Made by a program: the position numbers and the translations under genes. A DNA stretch of 64,000 nt from Oxalobacteraceae bacterium. Its GTDB lineage: Bacteria > Pseudomonadota > Gammaproteobacteria > Burkholderiales > Burkholderiaceae_D. Below the pieces are notes generated by a model. The model was not told the DNA's origin and did no database searches. It worked only from the letters and a program-made list of their open reading frames with translations. The stretch lies in assembly GCA_947448025.1 (NCBI GenBank), contig CANFLV010000017.1:1-64000 (forward strand), in the 5' to 3' direction. This document shows positions 9,581-19,324 of the stretch, piece by piece (position 1 is the first letter of the stretch; each line of letters begins with the position of its first letter).

Positions 9581-9817
9581 ATGCCTGTGCTGCCGCACTC
9601 CAGCATCTTTGTGCATCGATCGCATGCATTGGTGGGGCTGCTGAAGCTAGTCGATCGCGATAACGAAATCCCGCCTGCGATGTATCAGGCGATCGCTGAA
9701 TTGCTGGCCTGGCTGGGTCGCTGGCAGTGCCACGCTGGACTGTCAGAGGCGTCGGGTCTATGTACCTACATAAACACCCTGTTAAACCTGCATGTTCATC
9801 ATTTCCTGATAGGCTGA
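9581..9817 (+). CDS. Small hypothetical protein after fliT, possibly a frame-disrupted gene
   Basis: The part reading MPVLPHSSIFVHRSHALVG and then a helix with EIPPAMYQAIAELLAWL looks coding. I do not recognise the family. Upstream, a different frame opens at 9511 (MAADVGGVHVV) and stops at 9577-9579, four bases before this ATG, which suggests one small gene split by a frameshift. The last third of the reading frame is made of repeat copy D and then runs into the fliE coding region on the other strand, so the original C-terminus has probably been replaced. It may be a decayed flagellar accessory gene. Confidence 0.35.
   Translation: MPVLPHSSIFVHRSHALVGLLKLVDRDNEIPPAMYQAIAELLAWLGRWQCHAGLSEASGLCTYINTLLNLHVHHFLIG
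9711..9749 (-). repeat. Interspersed structured repeat, short copy D (inverted)
   Basis: These 39 bases match the reverse complement of repeat copy A around positions 51-89 with a single difference. It is the only visible copy in the opposite orientation, lacks the hairpin, and lies between fliT and fliE at the 3' end of a small uncertain gene. Confidence 0.7.
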
Positions 9818-10141
9818 GACGAGTTTATTGCGCACCTGGACCGTGGCCTGAAAACCGATATTGGCCTTTTGCATGCTGATCATCAGGTCCGACAGATTGA
9901 CACTGTTATCACCGCTGGCGAAGCGCTTGCCGAGCGCTTCGGTCTTGCCTTGAGCGACGTTGACCTGATCGAGCGAGAGTTTCAAGGCATCGGCAAAGCC
10001 CGTCTTGGCCACTGCCGAAGCTTCGGCTTCTGCCGGCTGTAAGGTTCCTATACCTTCAGTGCCATGCACGCGCGCCGCGGCGCTTTTCAGCTGCGACAGC
10101 ATGGCCTCGATCCTGCCTGCATCGATGATGTTGGTCTTCAT
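9782..10141 (-). CDS. fliE: Flagellar hook-basal body protein FliE
   Basis: FliE joins the MS ring to the proximal rod and is among the first export substrates. The 119-residue protein ends with the diagnostic region DNSVNLSDLMISMQKANIGF followed by QVRNKLVSAYQEMMNMQV. The start was placed at 10141 (MKTNIIDAG); the frame opens 11 codons earlier without a better ribosome site. It is transcribed away from fliF, the usual divergent arrangement in betaproteobacteria. Confidence 0.95.
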   Translation of the reverse strand: MKTNIIDAGRIEAMLSQLKSAAARVHGTEGIGTLQPAEAEASAVAKTGFADALKLSLDQVNVAQGKTEALGKRFASGDNSVNLSDLMISMQKANIGFQATVQVRNKLVSAYQEMMNMQV

Positions 10142-10370
10142 GTCACCCGTCTTTCGCACTATGGCCCGTGACAATAAGTTATCACTGCGATGCCGCCGAC
10201 CTCACGCCAAGCAGGCGTGGAAAATGCGCTGTATTCGGCCGATCGAATAAATTGCGCCGGCAGACAATGAGCACCACGCTTAACAATGCTGCTGCCTGTG
10301 TCTCCATGATGAAATCCACCGCTCCTGTCCCCTTGCCTGCTGGCTGCCCTGACCAGGCCACTAGCGCCGT
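10142..10370. promoter_or_regulatory. Divergent fliE/fliF control region
   Basis: This 229-base gap separates two class II operons that diverge, so it must carry both promoters, presumably FlhDC-dependent. I could not place the promoter elements with confidence. An imperfect palindrome around ATTCGGCCGATCGAAT (about 10239-10250) is the clearest symmetric feature. Confidence 0.5.
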
Positions 10371-11999
10371 ATGACCAGTCAGGTCGACAAGCTGCCTGCC
10401 ACGGGACTGGTCGGATTTGCCAGCACTCAGGCCGGGCGCAATCTCGTGCTCATCATCAGCGTGGCCGGCGTGGTGGGTGTCATGGCCGCTGTGTGGCTAT
10501 GGAGTCGCCAGCCCGATTACCGCATCCTGTTCGCCAATTTCACTGACCGCGACGGCGGCGCGATCGTCGCCTCGCTGCAGCAGATGAACGTGCCTTACAA
10601 ATATGCCGAAGGCGGTGCGGCCATCCTCGTGCCGGCTGATCAAGTGCACGACGCGCGCCTGAAACTGGCCGCGCAGGGGCTGCCAAAGGGCGGCATTGTC
10701 GGCTTCGAGCTGATGGAAAACCAGAAGCTCGGCATCTCGCAATTTCTCGAACAGATCAATTTCCAGCGCGCGCTCGAAGGCGAACTGGCGCGCTCTATCC
10801 AGTCGGTCGCCGCCGTGCAGGGCGCGCGCATCCATCTGGCCTTGCCCAAAGCGTCGGTGTTCGTACGCGACCAGCAAAAGCCGACCGCCTCGGTACTGTT
10901 GAACCTGCATCCGGGACGCACGCTCGACCGCCAGCAAGTCAGCGCCATGGTGCATCTGATCGCGTCCAGCGTGCCTGATCTGCCGGCGAAAAACGTCACG
11001 GTCGTCGACCAGGATGGCAATCTGCTGTCGGAGCCGGTCGACGGCGCGAAAAATAATGGGCTCGACCCATCGCAGCTGAAATACCTGATGGAGCTGCAGC
11101 AGAATATCGTCAAGCGCGTCGAGTCCATCATCACGCCGCTGGTCGGCAGCGGTAATGTACGCGCCGAAGCGACTGCGGATGTGGATTTTTCGAATAGCGA
11201 ACAGGCCGCGGAAACCTACAAGCCGAACCAGGGCACGAACCCTCCGACCGTGCGCAGTACGCAAACCAGTGAATCCGGCAACGGTGCAGGCGCCAGCGGC
11301 ATACCGGGCGCCTTGTCGAACCAGGCGCCCGCGCCGTCCACGGCACCCTTGACCGCGCCAGCTGCAGCCGCCAGCGTTGTATCGAACAGCGGCACCAGCC
11401 AGCGCGACGCCACCACCAATTACGAAGTCGACAAGACCATCCGCTATGTGCAGCAGCCCATGGGCGGCATCAAGCGTTTGTCGGTCGCAGTCGTGGTGAA
11501 TTATCGTAGCAAGATCGGCAAGGACGGCAAGCTTACGTCCCTGCCGCTGACTGAGGCCGAACGGACCCAGATCAGCGATCTCGCCAAGGAAGCCATGGGC
11601 TTTAGCAAGGAGCGCGGCGATTCGATCAATGTCGTCAACAGTCCCTTCGCCGGCGTGGAAAAGGAAGTGATTCCGGAAGCGCCGCTGTGGCAGCGTCCCG
11701 CCCTCATCGACATGGCCCGCGAAATCGGCAAATACTTGCTGGCGGCGCTCGTGCTCGGCTGGCTGTATTTTTCGATGTTGCGCCCGCTACTGCGCAAGAT
11801 TGCTGTGAGCCTCGAGGTGCCGCCCGTCGAAGCGACAGCCAAAGCCGACGAGGAAGATGACGCCATCATGCCCGAAGAATTCCCGCATCGCCGGCCGGAA
11901 CGCCGCCGCGACAATCTCGAAGCGACGCGTCAGCTGGCGCGCGACGACCCGAAAGTCGTGGCCAATATCGTCAAGTCCTGGGTCGACCGCAGTGAGTGA
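10371..11999 (+). CDS. fliF: Flagellar MS-ring protein FliF
   Basis: FliF builds the inner-membrane MS ring that houses the export gate and carries the C-ring. The 542-residue protein has a first membrane helix at about 25-44, ring-building motifs such as DYRILFANFTDRDGGAI and FQRALEGELARSIQS, a Ser/Ala/Pro-rich linker near 300-345, a second membrane helix near 455-472, and a cytoplasmic tail with ATRQLARDDPKVVANIVKSW that binds FliG. Length is normal. It heads the fliFGHIJK operon and overlaps fliG by eight bases. Confidence 0.98.
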   Translation: MTSQVDKLPATGLVGFASTQAGRNLVLIISVAGVVGVMAAVWLWSRQPDYRILFANFTDRDGGAIVASLQQMNVPYKYAEGGAAILVPADQVHDARLKLAAQGLPKGGIVGFELMENQKLGISQFLEQINFQRALEGELARSIQSVAAVQGARIHLALPKASVFVRDQQKPTASVLLNLHPGRTLDRQQVSAMVHLIASSVPDLPAKNVTVVDQDGNLLSEPVDGAKNNGLDPSQLKYLMELQQNIVKRVESIITPLVGSGNVRAEATADVDFSNSEQAAETYKPNQGTNPPTVRSTQTSESGNGAGASGIPGALSNQAPAPSTAPLTAPAAAASVVSNSGTSQRDATTNYEVDKTIRYVQQPMGGIKRLSVAVVVNYRSKIGKDGKLTSLPLTEAERTQISDLAKEAMGFSKERGDSINVVNSPFAGVEKEVIPEAPLWQRPALIDMAREIGKYLLAALVLGWLYFSMLRPLLRKIAVSLEVPPVEATAKADEEDDAIMPEEFPHRRPERRRDNLEATRQLARDDPKVVANIVKSWVDRSE

Positions 12000-12987
12000 C
12001 GCCGGCATCCATCGCGGCGCCATCCTCATGCTCGCGCTGGGCGAAAATGAAGCCGCCGAGGTCATGAAATTCCTCGGCCCCCGCGAAGTGCAAAAACTCA
12101 GCGCGGCGATGTCAACCATGAAAGGCGTAGGCAACGAAGAGCTCGAAACGGTGCTCTCCGCCTTCTGGAATGAGACAGGAGAAAACAATTCGATCGGCCT
12201 CGACTCGGATGAATACATCCGCGCGGTGCTGACCAAGGCGCTTGGCGACGACAAAGCCGGCACACTGCTGAACCGCATCCTCGGCCAGCGCGATTCCAGC
12301 GGCATCGAAAGCCTGAAATGGCTGGACGCGCAATCCGTGGCCGAATTGATCCGCAATGAACATCCGCAAATCATCGCCACCATCCTCGTCCATCTGGAGC
12401 GCTATCACGCCTGCGAAACCCTCGAGCATTTCACGTCAAATATGCGCAATGACATCATGCTGCGCATCGCCACGCTCGACGGCGTGCAGCCGGTCGCGCT
12501 GCGGGAACTCAATGAAGTGCTGTCGGCACTCCTGACTGGTAACGATAATGTCAAGAAAAAGCCCATGGGCGGCATCCGCGCCGCGGCGGAAATCATGAAC
12601 TATTTCAGCGGCGAGAGTGAAACCACGGTGATGCTGAAGTTGCGCCAGTACGACGCCACCATGGCGCAAAAGATCCTCGACGAGATGTTCGTCTTCGATA
12701 ACATCATGGACATCGAAGACCGCGGCATCCAGATCCTGCTGCGCGAAGTGCCATCGGAATCACTGATTATTGCGCTCAAGGGCGCACCGCTGGAACTGCG
12801 CGAAAAAATCTTCAGCAATATGTCCACGCGCGCCGCTGACATGATGCGCGAAGACCTCGATTCCAAAGGACCGGTGCGCCTGTCCGAAGTCGAAACCCAG
12901 CAAAAGGAAATCCTGCAGATCATTCGCCGACTCGCCGATGAAGGCCAGATCGTGCTCGGTGCGAAAGGCGACGATCCGTTTGTCTGA
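11992..12987 (+). CDS. fliG: Flagellar motor switch protein FliG
   Basis: FliG links the MS ring to FliM and meets the stator, converting ion flow to torque. The start is GTG at 11992, which overlaps the fliF stop and gives 331 residues, exactly the usual length; the open frame upstream lies inside fliF. Visible features are HRGAILMLALGENEAAEV, EHPQIIATILVHL, the GGIRAAAEIMN hinge region and the C-terminal torque helix with FDNIMDIEDRGIQILLREV, which holds the charged residues that contact MotA. With two stator sets encoded, FliG must serve both. Confidence 0.98.
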   Translation: MSDAGIHRGAILMLALGENEAAEVMKFLGPREVQKLSAAMSTMKGVGNEELETVLSAFWNETGENNSIGLDSDEYIRAVLTKALGDDKAGTLLNRILGQRDSSGIESLKWLDAQSVAELIRNEHPQIIATILVHLERYHACETLEHFTSNMRNDIMLRIATLDGVQPVALRELNEVLSALLTGNDNVKKKPMGGIRAAAEIMNYFSGESETTVMLKLRQYDATMAQKILDEMFVFDNIMDIEDRGIQILLREVPSESLIIALKGAPLELREKIFSNMSTRAADMMREDLDSKGPVRLSEVETQQKEILQIIRRLADEGQIVLGAKGDDPFV

Positions 12988-13031
12988 GTCGCCGCTGTCA
13001 TCACTCCAATTAAACTGACCGCATCAAGTCC

Positions 13032-13706
13032 ATGAGCCACTCACCGCTACCAAAAGAACAGCAATCCGCCTACCAGCGCTGGGAAATGGCGTCACTCGAA
13101 GACCCGACGCTGCAAGCCGAGCTCGTCGCCACATTGGCGCCCGAAGAAATCGCCGCCCAGCTCGCACAGCAGCAAGTCGAACAGCTGGCGCTGCTGCAAC
13201 AGCAGGCGCATCAACAAGGCCTGCTCGAAGGCCAGCGCGAAGGCCGCGCCGCAGGACTGATCGAAGGTCGCGCCGCCGCAGCGCAAGAGCGCGCCGACCT
13301 GCTCGCCATTGCCAGCAGCTTCACCGAAGAAATTGCCAGATCCAATGAACTCATCGCCGCCGACCTGCTGCAGCTGGCGCTCGATCTCGCCCGCGCCATG
13401 CTCAAGACCGCGCTGGAGGTGCGCCCGACGCTGGTACTCCCCATCGTCACCGAAGCGATCCGCTATCTGCCGACGGTACAACAGCCGGCGCTGCTGACGC
13501 TGCATCCGCTGGATGTTGAACTGGTCACCGAGCGCCTCGGCACCGAACTCAGCAGCGCCGGCTGGACCATTGCGCCGGAGGCAAATATGCAGCGCGGCGG
13601 CTGTCGCGTCGATACGCCGAGTCACCACATTGATGCCACGCTGGGAGGCCGCTGGACTCGGGTGGCCGCTGCGCTCGGCCTGCAGTCGGACTGGCTCGCG
13701 CCATGA
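13032..13706 (+). CDS. fliH: Flagellar export ATPase regulator FliH
   Basis: FliH binds and restrains the FliI ATPase and docks it to the C-ring through FliN. The 224-residue protein has a Gln/Ala/Glu-rich coiled coil in its first half, with the glycine-spaced stretch [20 protein letters not shown] near residues 58-80 that is typical of FliH, and a C-terminal domain with [17 protein letters not shown]. Four bases overlap with fliI. Confidence 0.95.
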   Translation: MSHSPLPKEQQSAYQRWEMASLEDPTLQAELVATLAPEEIAAQLAQQQVEQLALLQQQAHQQGLLEGQREGRAAGLIEGRAAAAQERADLLAIASSFTEEIARSNELIAADLLQLALDLARAMLKTALEVRPTLVLPIVTEAIRYLPTVQQPALLTLHPLDVELVTERLGTELSSAGWTIAPEANMQRGGCRVDTPSHHIDATLGGRWTRVAAALGLQSDWLAP

Positions 13707-15124
13707 ACGATGCAGCGCCGATCAGCCGGCGCTGGCAGGACTACCTGCGCGACTGCACGGCACTGGCAGCGATCACGGAAACGATGCTGGTATCGGGTCG
13801 CGTCACGCGCGTCACGGGTCTGGTCATGGAAGCCGTCGGCTTGCGCCTGCCGATCGGCAGCGCTTGCATCGTCCCCCTGTCGAATGGTGCGCGCATCGAA
13901 GCCGAAGTCGTCGGCTTTGACAATGCACGCTTGTTCCTGATGCCGCAAAGTGATGTCGATGGCGTCCTGCCGGGGAGTCGCGTGTTTCCCGCAGATGTCG
14001 TACAGACGCTACCGCGTCCCGGCGCAGTCACGCATGCACGCCAGCGAAGCAGTGACCGCGGGCGGCATTTACCGGTCGGCGATGCATTGCTGGGGCGCGT
14101 GCTCGACGCAGCCGGTCGGCCCCTGGACAGGCTCGGCCCACTCAATGCCGTACAAAGCGCGCCGCTCAGTGTGCGCCCCGCTAATCCGCTCAGCCGCGCA
14201 CCGATCACCGATACGCTCGATGTGGGCGTACGCGCCATTAACAGCATGCTGACCGTCGGCCGCGGCCAGCGTATGGGCTTGTTCGCCGGCTCGGGCGTGG
14301 GCAAGAGCGTCTTGCTGGGCATGATGGCGCGCTATACCGGCGCGGACGTGATCGTGGTCGGTCTGATCGGCGAGCGCGGTCGTGAGGTCAAGGAGTTCAT
14401 CGAACAAATTTTAGGCAGTGAGGGTTTGGCGCGCTCCGTCGTGGTCGCCGCGCCCGCCGATACACCAGCGCTGATGCGTCTGCAGGGCGCCGCGTATTGC
14501 ACGGCGATCGCCGAGCATTTCCGCGACCAGGGCAAGAATGTCTTGCTGATCATGGATTCGCTCACGCGCTATGCGATGGCGCAGCGTGAAATCGCGCTGG
14601 CCATCGGCGAGCCACCGGCCACGAAAGGCTATCCACCCTCGGTCTTTGCGAAGCTGCCGGCGCTGGTCGAACGTGCCGGTAATGGCATCGCAGGTGGCGG
14701 TTCGATCACGGCTTTCTATACGGTGCTGACAGAAGGCGACGACCAGCAAGACCCGATCGCCGACGCCGCGCGCGCGATCCTCGACGGCCACATCGTACTG
14801 AACCGCTCGCTGGCCGAAGCCGGCCATTATCCGGCCATCGATATCGAGCAATCGATCAGCCGTGCGATGCATACCATCACCACACCGGAACATCAAAAAC
14901 TCACACGCCAGCTCAAGCAGCTGACGGCGCGTTACCAGCGTAACCGCGACTTGATCAGCGTTGGCGCCTACAGCGCCGGCGCCGATCCGCTGCTGGACCA
15001 GGCAATCGCCTTGCAGCCGCAAATTGAAAAATTCCTGCAGCAAGACGTCACTGAACAGGCCGGCATGAGCGAGAGCATGCGGCAACTCGCGGCTCTGTTC
15101 GAGCGATCAAATTTTCGTGCTTGA
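13703..15124 (+). CDS. fliI: Flagellum-specific ATPase FliI
   Basis: FliI is the cytoplasmic ATPase of the flagellar export apparatus, related to F-type ATPase beta subunits. The 473-residue protein shows the Walker A loop GSGVGKS at 196-202, GERGREV at 223-229, and the Walker B region [16 protein letters not shown] with the following [14 protein letters not shown]. All catalytic elements look intact and length is normal. The start overlaps fliH. Confidence 0.98.
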   Translation: MNDAAPISRRWQDYLRDCTALAAITETMLVSGRVTRVTGLVMEAVGLRLPIGSACIVPLSNGARIEAEVVGFDNARLFLMPQSDVDGVLPGSRVFPADVVQTLPRPGAVTHARQRSSDRGRHLPVGDALLGRVLDAAGRPLDRLGPLNAVQSAPLSVRPANPLSRAPITDTLDVGVRAINSMLTVGRGQRMGLFAGSGVGKSVLLGMMARYTGADVIVVGLIGERGREVKEFIEQILGSEGLARSVVVAAPADTPALMRLQGAAYCTAIAEHFRDQGKNVLLIMDSLTRYAMAQREIALAIGEPPATKGYPPSVFAKLPALVERAGNGIAGGGSITAFYTVLTEGDDQQDPIADAARAILDGHIVLNRSLAEAGHYPAIDIEQSISRAMHTITTPEHQKLTRQLKQLTARYQRNRDLISVGAYSAGADPLLDQAIALQPQIEKFLQQDVTEQAGMSESMRQLAALFERSNFRA

Positions 15125-15183
15125 AAATACACTGGGAGCTCAGTAGTCCATAGGGCCCAGCGCCCCACCACAAGGATCTCACC

Positions 15184-15624
15184 ATGGCTGCGCATTCCAC
15201 GCTCGAATTCCTCATTGACCTTGCCGTCAGCAAAAGCGACGCCGCTGCGGCCGGACTGGGCAAAGCCATCCGCGTAAGCGAAGACGGCTCGAACAAGCTC
15301 AGCTTGCTGCGCCAATATCGGGATAACTATGTCGCCAATTTCCAGACCAGCATGGCGAGTGGCCTGACGGCTTCGGCGTATCGCAATTACCAGTCTTTCC
15401 TCGCCAAACTTGAACAGGCGATCGCCGGCCAGGATGGCATCGTCGCAGGACTTGAACGCAAGATCACGAAGGAACGCAGTGCCTGGCAAGAAAGCGAGCG
15501 TCAACGTAATCGCTACCGCATGCTGCAGGATCGCGCCGCGCAAAAGGAATACAACACAGCGCAACAGCGCGAACAAAAAGCCATGGATGAACATGCTGCG
15601 CGCCAGCTGTTCTACCGCCGCTGA
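15184..15624 (+). CDS. fliJ: Flagellar export protein FliJ
   Basis: FliJ is the coiled-coil stalk that couples the FliI hexamer to FlhA. The 146-residue protein is almost wholly alpha-helical with long heptad patterns rich in Gln, Arg, Glu and Lys and no prolines in the helical stretch, as in the family. It lies 59 bases behind fliI, with AAGGATCTCACC before the ATG. FliJ is poorly conserved, so gene order adds much to the call. Confidence 0.93.
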   Translation: MAAHSTLEFLIDLAVSKSDAAAAGLGKAIRVSEDGSNKLSLLRQYRDNYVANFQTSMASGLTASAYRNYQSFLAKLEQAIAGQDGIVAGLERKITKERSAWQESERQRNRYRMLQDRAAQKEYNTAQQREQKAMDEHAARQLFYRR

Positions 15625-15644
15625 TCCGCCCACATTCGACGACC

Positions 15645-16826
15645 ATGCAAGCCTCCACCATTTCAGCGCCCGTCGTGAGCGCTGCCGACACGCCTGCACC
15701 GCGTTCATCGCAAGATGCCGGCACGCCTGAAAAGCCCTTCAATACAGTATTGCAGCAAGAGCTGGATGGCCGCGAGCGGAGTAGCGCTCAGGCCACCGCT
15801 GCGAAGCCAGTCAAGGGCAGCAGTGCCGCTAGCAAAACGGACAAGGCTGCGACAGGTGGTGCGCAGCCTGCGCCTGCCGAAGTCAGCCAGCGCAATGCCG
15901 CTGACGATGCCAGCGATATCGAAGCCGGCATCGCCTCGCTGTCGCTGGAACTGGCGGCGATGGTCACGAACCTGCTGCAATTGCATGGCAAGGCCGCGCC
16001 TGCCGACAAGAGTAAAAAGCCCGCCACTGAAAGCACGAGCGACGCCAGCAAGACGAACGGCGCCTCAGTTGATATCGGCATACTCGGTGTGGCGAGCATG
16101 GCCGCGAAAGCCGTCACCAGTGAAGCCAATACCCAGCCATTGAAGGCTGACTCGAACGACATGCACAAATCGACCACGAAAGAGACTGCCACCAAAGACC
16201 CGCGCAGCAGCAAGGCCGATACGGCCGAAGCCAGCGCCGCGATAGTGCCAGCTATCCCGGTCGCTGCCGGCGAGGTTCAGCCAGTTGGCACAGGCCTGAC
16301 TGCCGAGGCACCTGCCCAGTTTGCAAGTTCGCTATTGGCCGTGAACTTAAGTCTGCCCTCACCGCCAACGCCCAATGCCCTGCCCGTCAGCACACCTGTC
16401 CTTACTCCACCAGTCGGCACTGCGGCATGGGACCAGGCGCTTGCGCAACGCGTGACCTGGATGGTCAATGGCACGCAGCAAAGCGCTACGCTAAGCCTGA
16501 ATCCGCCCGAACTCGGCCCTTTGCAAATCGTGCTGAGCCTGACGCCGACGCACGCCGATGCCAGCTTCATTGCGAGCCAGCCCGAAGTCCGTCAGGCGCT
16601 CGAAGCGGCGTTGCCAAAATTGCGCGAAATGCTTGGTGATGCCGGTATCCAGCTTGGCCAAGCCTCGGTAAATAGTGGCGCGCCAAACTCGAGCGGCCAG
16701 TTCCGCCAGGACGCCCAGCCGGGCAAACGCCGCCTGCACGATGGCGGCGACACGACGACGCTGGCCACACCGAACCTGCTCACCGGCGGCAGTGGCGGAC
16801 TGGGTCTCATTGATACCTTCGTCTGA
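15645..16826 (+). CDS. fliK: Flagellar hook-length control protein FliK
   Basis: FliK measures the hook and switches export from rod-hook to filament substrates. The 393-residue protein has an Ala/Thr/Ser/Lys-rich, low-complexity N-terminal ruler of about 260 residues and a conserved C-terminal domain near 265-345 with TLSLNPPELGPLQIVLSL and LPKLREMLGDAGIQLG. It follows fliJ by 20 bases and ends the fliFGHIJK unit; a 145-base gap precedes fliL. Confidence 0.95.
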   Translation: MQASTISAPVVSAADTPAPRSSQDAGTPEKPFNTVLQQELDGRERSSAQATAAKPVKGSSAASKTDKAATGGAQPAPAEVSQRNAADDASDIEAGIASLSLELAAMVTNLLQLHGKAAPADKSKKPATESTSDASKTNGASVDIGILGVASMAAKAVTSEANTQPLKADSNDMHKSTTKETATKDPRSSKADTAEASAAIVPAIPVAAGEVQPVGTGLTAEAPAQFASSLLAVNLSLPSPPTPNALPVSTPVLTPPVGTAAWDQALAQRVTWMVNGTQQSATLSLNPPELGPLQIVLSLTPTHADASFIASQPEVRQALEAALPKLREMLGDAGIQLGQASVNSGAPNSSGQFRQDAQPGKRRLHDGGDTTTLATPNLLTGGSGGLGLIDTFV

Positions 16827-16971
16827 CTTCTGCCGCATGTGCAGGAGACGCAAGACCGCCTGAATTGCGGCCGGTTCGCCCCTCTGCTCCGACGATCTGC
16901 AAGGCCGCGCTCTTCTTACAATCAGTGAAACTGGATTGCCGTTTTCAGTGATGCGTAAATAAGGAAATAGC

Positions 16972-17502
16972 ATGGCCATCTCCGCAGTCAAATCCGTCCC
17001 CACGCCAACTGGCAAGGCCGAGCCAGCGTCCGGCGACACCCCTGCAGCAGCACCGCACGCATCGAAAAAAAAGCGGCTTCTCATTGCCGCGATCATCCTG
17101 CTGCTCGCTGGTGGCGGCACAGCCGCTTGGGCTTTTCTGAGACCCGGGGCGGCCGGCAAAGAAGCGCATAAATCATTGGCGGCCAAGCCACCGGTGTACG
17201 CGCCGCTGGAAATATTTACGGTGAACCTGAATCAGGAAGTGGGCGAGCAATACCTGCAAGTCGCCGTCACGCTGCTAGTGCCGGATCAGGCGCAAGCCGA
17301 ACTGATCAAACTCTATATGCCGATGGTGCGCAGTCGCATGCTGACCCTGCTGTCGAGTAAAAAAGCCGGCGAACTGGCCACTGTCGATGGCAAGCAAAAA
17401 CTGGCCGACGATATCAAGGCGCGGCTACAGCAGCCCTTCGTGCCCAACAGTGCGCCGCCACTCATCAGCAGCGTGCTGTTTACTTCCTTCGTGATCCAGT
17501 AA
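16972..17502 (+). CDS. fliL: Flagellar basal body-associated protein FliL
   Basis: FliL surrounds the stator in the inner membrane and supports torque. The 176-residue protein has a short cytoplasmic N-terminus ending in lysines, one membrane helix at about 34-56, and a periplasmic domain with YAPLEIFTVNLN and YLQVAVTLLV. The C-terminus ISSVLFTSFVIQ is typical. It starts the fliLMNOPQR run; the 145-base gap before it probably holds a promoter. Confidence 0.96.
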   Translation: MAISAVKSVPTPTGKAEPASGDTPAAAPHASKKKRLLIAAIILLLAGGGTAAWAFLRPGAAGKEAHKSLAAKPPVYAPLEIFTVNLNQEVGEQYLQVAVTLLVPDQAQAELIKLYMPMVRSRMLTLLSSKKAGELATVDGKQKLADDIKARLQQPFVPNSAPPLISSVLFTSFVIQ

Positions 17503-17506
17503 CACC

Positions 17507-18505
17507 ATGGCAGAAAATTTCCTCTCGCAGGAAGAAGTCGATGCGCTACTCAAGGGCGTCAATGGCGATACCGACGACGCGGCCATTGATGAGGCCAACA
17601 CGGGCGTACGCACCTATAACCTGGCCACGCAGGAACGCATCGTGCGCGGCCGCATGCCGACGCTGGAAATCATCAACGAACGCTTCGCGCGGGAATTTCG
17701 CATCGGCCTGTTCAATTACCTGCGGCGCAGCGCCGAAGTCTCGGTCGGCCCGGTGCGCGTGTCGAAGTACAGCGAATTCATCCGCAACCTGGTCGTGCCG
17801 ACCAACCTGAATCTGGTGCACATGAAGCCGCTGCGCGGCACGGCGCTGATGGTGCTCGATCCGAATCTGGTATTCCTGCTGGTCGATAATCTGTTCGGCG
17901 GCGACGGGCGTTTTCATACCCGCGTCGAAGGCCGCGACTTCACGCAGACCGAGCAGCGCATCATCCAGCGCATCCTTGACATCATTTTCCTGACGCTCAC
18001 GAAGTCATGGGAGCCGGTCTACAAACTCCATTTCGAGTTCGTGCGCTCCGAGATCAATACCCAGTTTGCCAATATCGCCACGCCCAATGAAGTCGTCATT
18101 TCCACGACCTTCGTGATCGAACTCGGTTCGGTCAGCGGCGAAATGCATTTCTGTATTCCCTACGCCATGATCGAGCCGATCCGCGACCTGCTCACCAGCA
18201 GCATGCAAGGCGAAACGCTGGCCATGGACCGACGCTGGATCCGGCTCCTGAAGCAGCAGATCCAGACTGCCGAAATCGAGCTCATCGCCGACCTCGGCAC
18301 AGCGCATTCCACCTTCGGCGACCTGCTGCAAATGAAGGTCGGTGACGTCCTGCCGCTGGTGCTCGAGGAACGCGTCGAAGCCAAGGTTGATGGCGTGCCC
18401 ATCATGGAATGCAGCTACGGCAGGCTCAATGGCCAGTACGCCTTGCGCGTTGAAAAACTACTAGCAAGCAGCAGCACGGAATTACAAGGAGATGAGCATG
18501 GCTAA
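17507..18505 (+). CDS. fliM: Flagellar motor switch protein FliM
   Basis: FliM is the C-ring subunit that binds phosphorylated CheY. The 332-residue protein starts with the CheY-binding peptide (FLSQEEVDALLKGVNG), then the middle domain with NERFAREFRIGLFNYLRR and NLVFLLVDNLFGGDGR, and the C-terminal SpoA-like domain. Four bases separate it from fliL, and its 3' end overlaps fliN. Confidence 0.98.
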   Translation: MAENFLSQEEVDALLKGVNGDTDDAAIDEANTGVRTYNLATQERIVRGRMPTLEIINERFAREFRIGLFNYLRRSAEVSVGPVRVSKYSEFIRNLVVPTNLNLVHMKPLRGTALMVLDPNLVFLLVDNLFGGDGRFHTRVEGRDFTQTEQRIIQRILDIIFLTLTKSWEPVYKLHFEFVRSEINTQFANIATPNEVVISTTFVIELGSVSGEMHFCIPYAMIEPIRDLLTSSMQGETLAMDRRWIRLLKQQIQTAEIELIADLGTAHSTFGDLLQMKVGDVLPLVLEERVEAKVDGVPIMECSYGRLNGQYALRVEKLLASSSTELQGDEHG

Positions 18506-18899
18506 TGACACACCCGGGCAAGAGATCGCCGACGACGACTGGGGTGCGGCGCTCGAAGAGCAAGCCAAAGCCGACGCCGCAGCGCCAGCGTCACCGTTCC
18601 AGGACTTTGGCGCAGGCCCGGCCAAGGGCGCAGCACCGAACGATATCGACTTCATTCTTGACATCCCGGTGCAGCTCACGGTCGAACTCGGCCGCACCAA
18701 AATCGCCATCAAGAATTTGCTGCAACTGGCGCAAGGCTCCGTCGTCGAACTCGATGGCATGGCCGGCGAGCCGATGGATGTGCTCGTGAACGGCTGCCTG
18801 ATCGCACAGGGCGAAGTCGTCGTCGTCAATGACAAGTTCGGCATCCGCCTGACCGACATCATCACGCAATCCGAACGCATCAGAAAACTCAATAAATGA
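18498..18899 (+). CDS. fliN: Flagellar motor switch protein FliN
   Basis: FliN forms the lower C-ring and docks FliH. The 133-residue protein has an acidic N-terminal half and a SpoA domain with FILDIPVQLTVELGRTKI and GEVVVVNDKFGIRLTDI. Of two nearby ATGs, 18498 is preferred because the AAGGAG site (18486-18491) is six bases away; the ATG at 18492 directly abuts that site. The gene overlaps fliM by eight bases and fliO by four. Confidence 0.97.
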   Translation: MANDTPGQEIADDDWGAALEEQAKADAAAPASPFQDFGAGPAKGAAPNDIDFILDIPVQLTVELGRTKIAIKNLLQLAQGSVVELDGMAGEPMDVLVNGCLIAQGEVVVVNDKFGIRLTDIITQSERIRKLNK

Positions 18900-19324
18900 A
18901 TCGTGGTACACCCCTGCTGTCGTCAGCATTGCTCCTGCTGAGCAGTGCGGCGCTGGCGCAAACACCGGCAGCAGCGCCGAACTCGGCTGGCAGCCTGCTA
19001 CAGGTACTGGCCGGCCTGGTCGCAGTACTTGGCTTGATGGCGGGCGCGGCGTGGCTGTTGAAGCGTTTCAATGGCAGTCGTGCTGGAAGTAACAGCGCAG
19101 TGCGCATAGTCGGTGGCGTTTCCGTCGGCAGTCGCGAGCGCGTGCTGGTGCTCGAAGTCGGCGAACAATGGATCGTCGTCGGCGTGGGCGCGGGACGCGT
19201 GAATGCCTTGGCGACGATGGCGCGCCAACAGTGCGCAGAGGATGTGGCGAACCTGACGCCTGCGACCTCGGCCTTTCCAGGCTGGCTGAAGCAAATCATC
19301 GAGAGGCGCAATGCCAGTCAATAA
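18896..19324 (+). CDS. fliO: Flagellar export-gate assembly protein FliO
   Basis: FliO helps assemble the FliP ring of the export gate. The 142-residue protein has an N-terminal hydrophobic segment ending ALAQ that may be a signal peptide, one membrane helix at about 38-58 followed by KRFN, and a small domain with [18 protein letters not shown]. FliO is always weakly conserved; its place between fliN and fliP and this pattern support the call. Confidence 0.92.
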   Translation: MNRGTPLLSSALLLLSSAALAQTPAAAPNSAGSLLQVLAGLVAVLGLMAGAAWLLKRFNGSRAGSNSAVRIVGGVSVGSRERVLVLEVGEQWIVVGVGAGRVNALATMARQQCAEDVANLTPATSAFPGWLKQIIERRNASQ

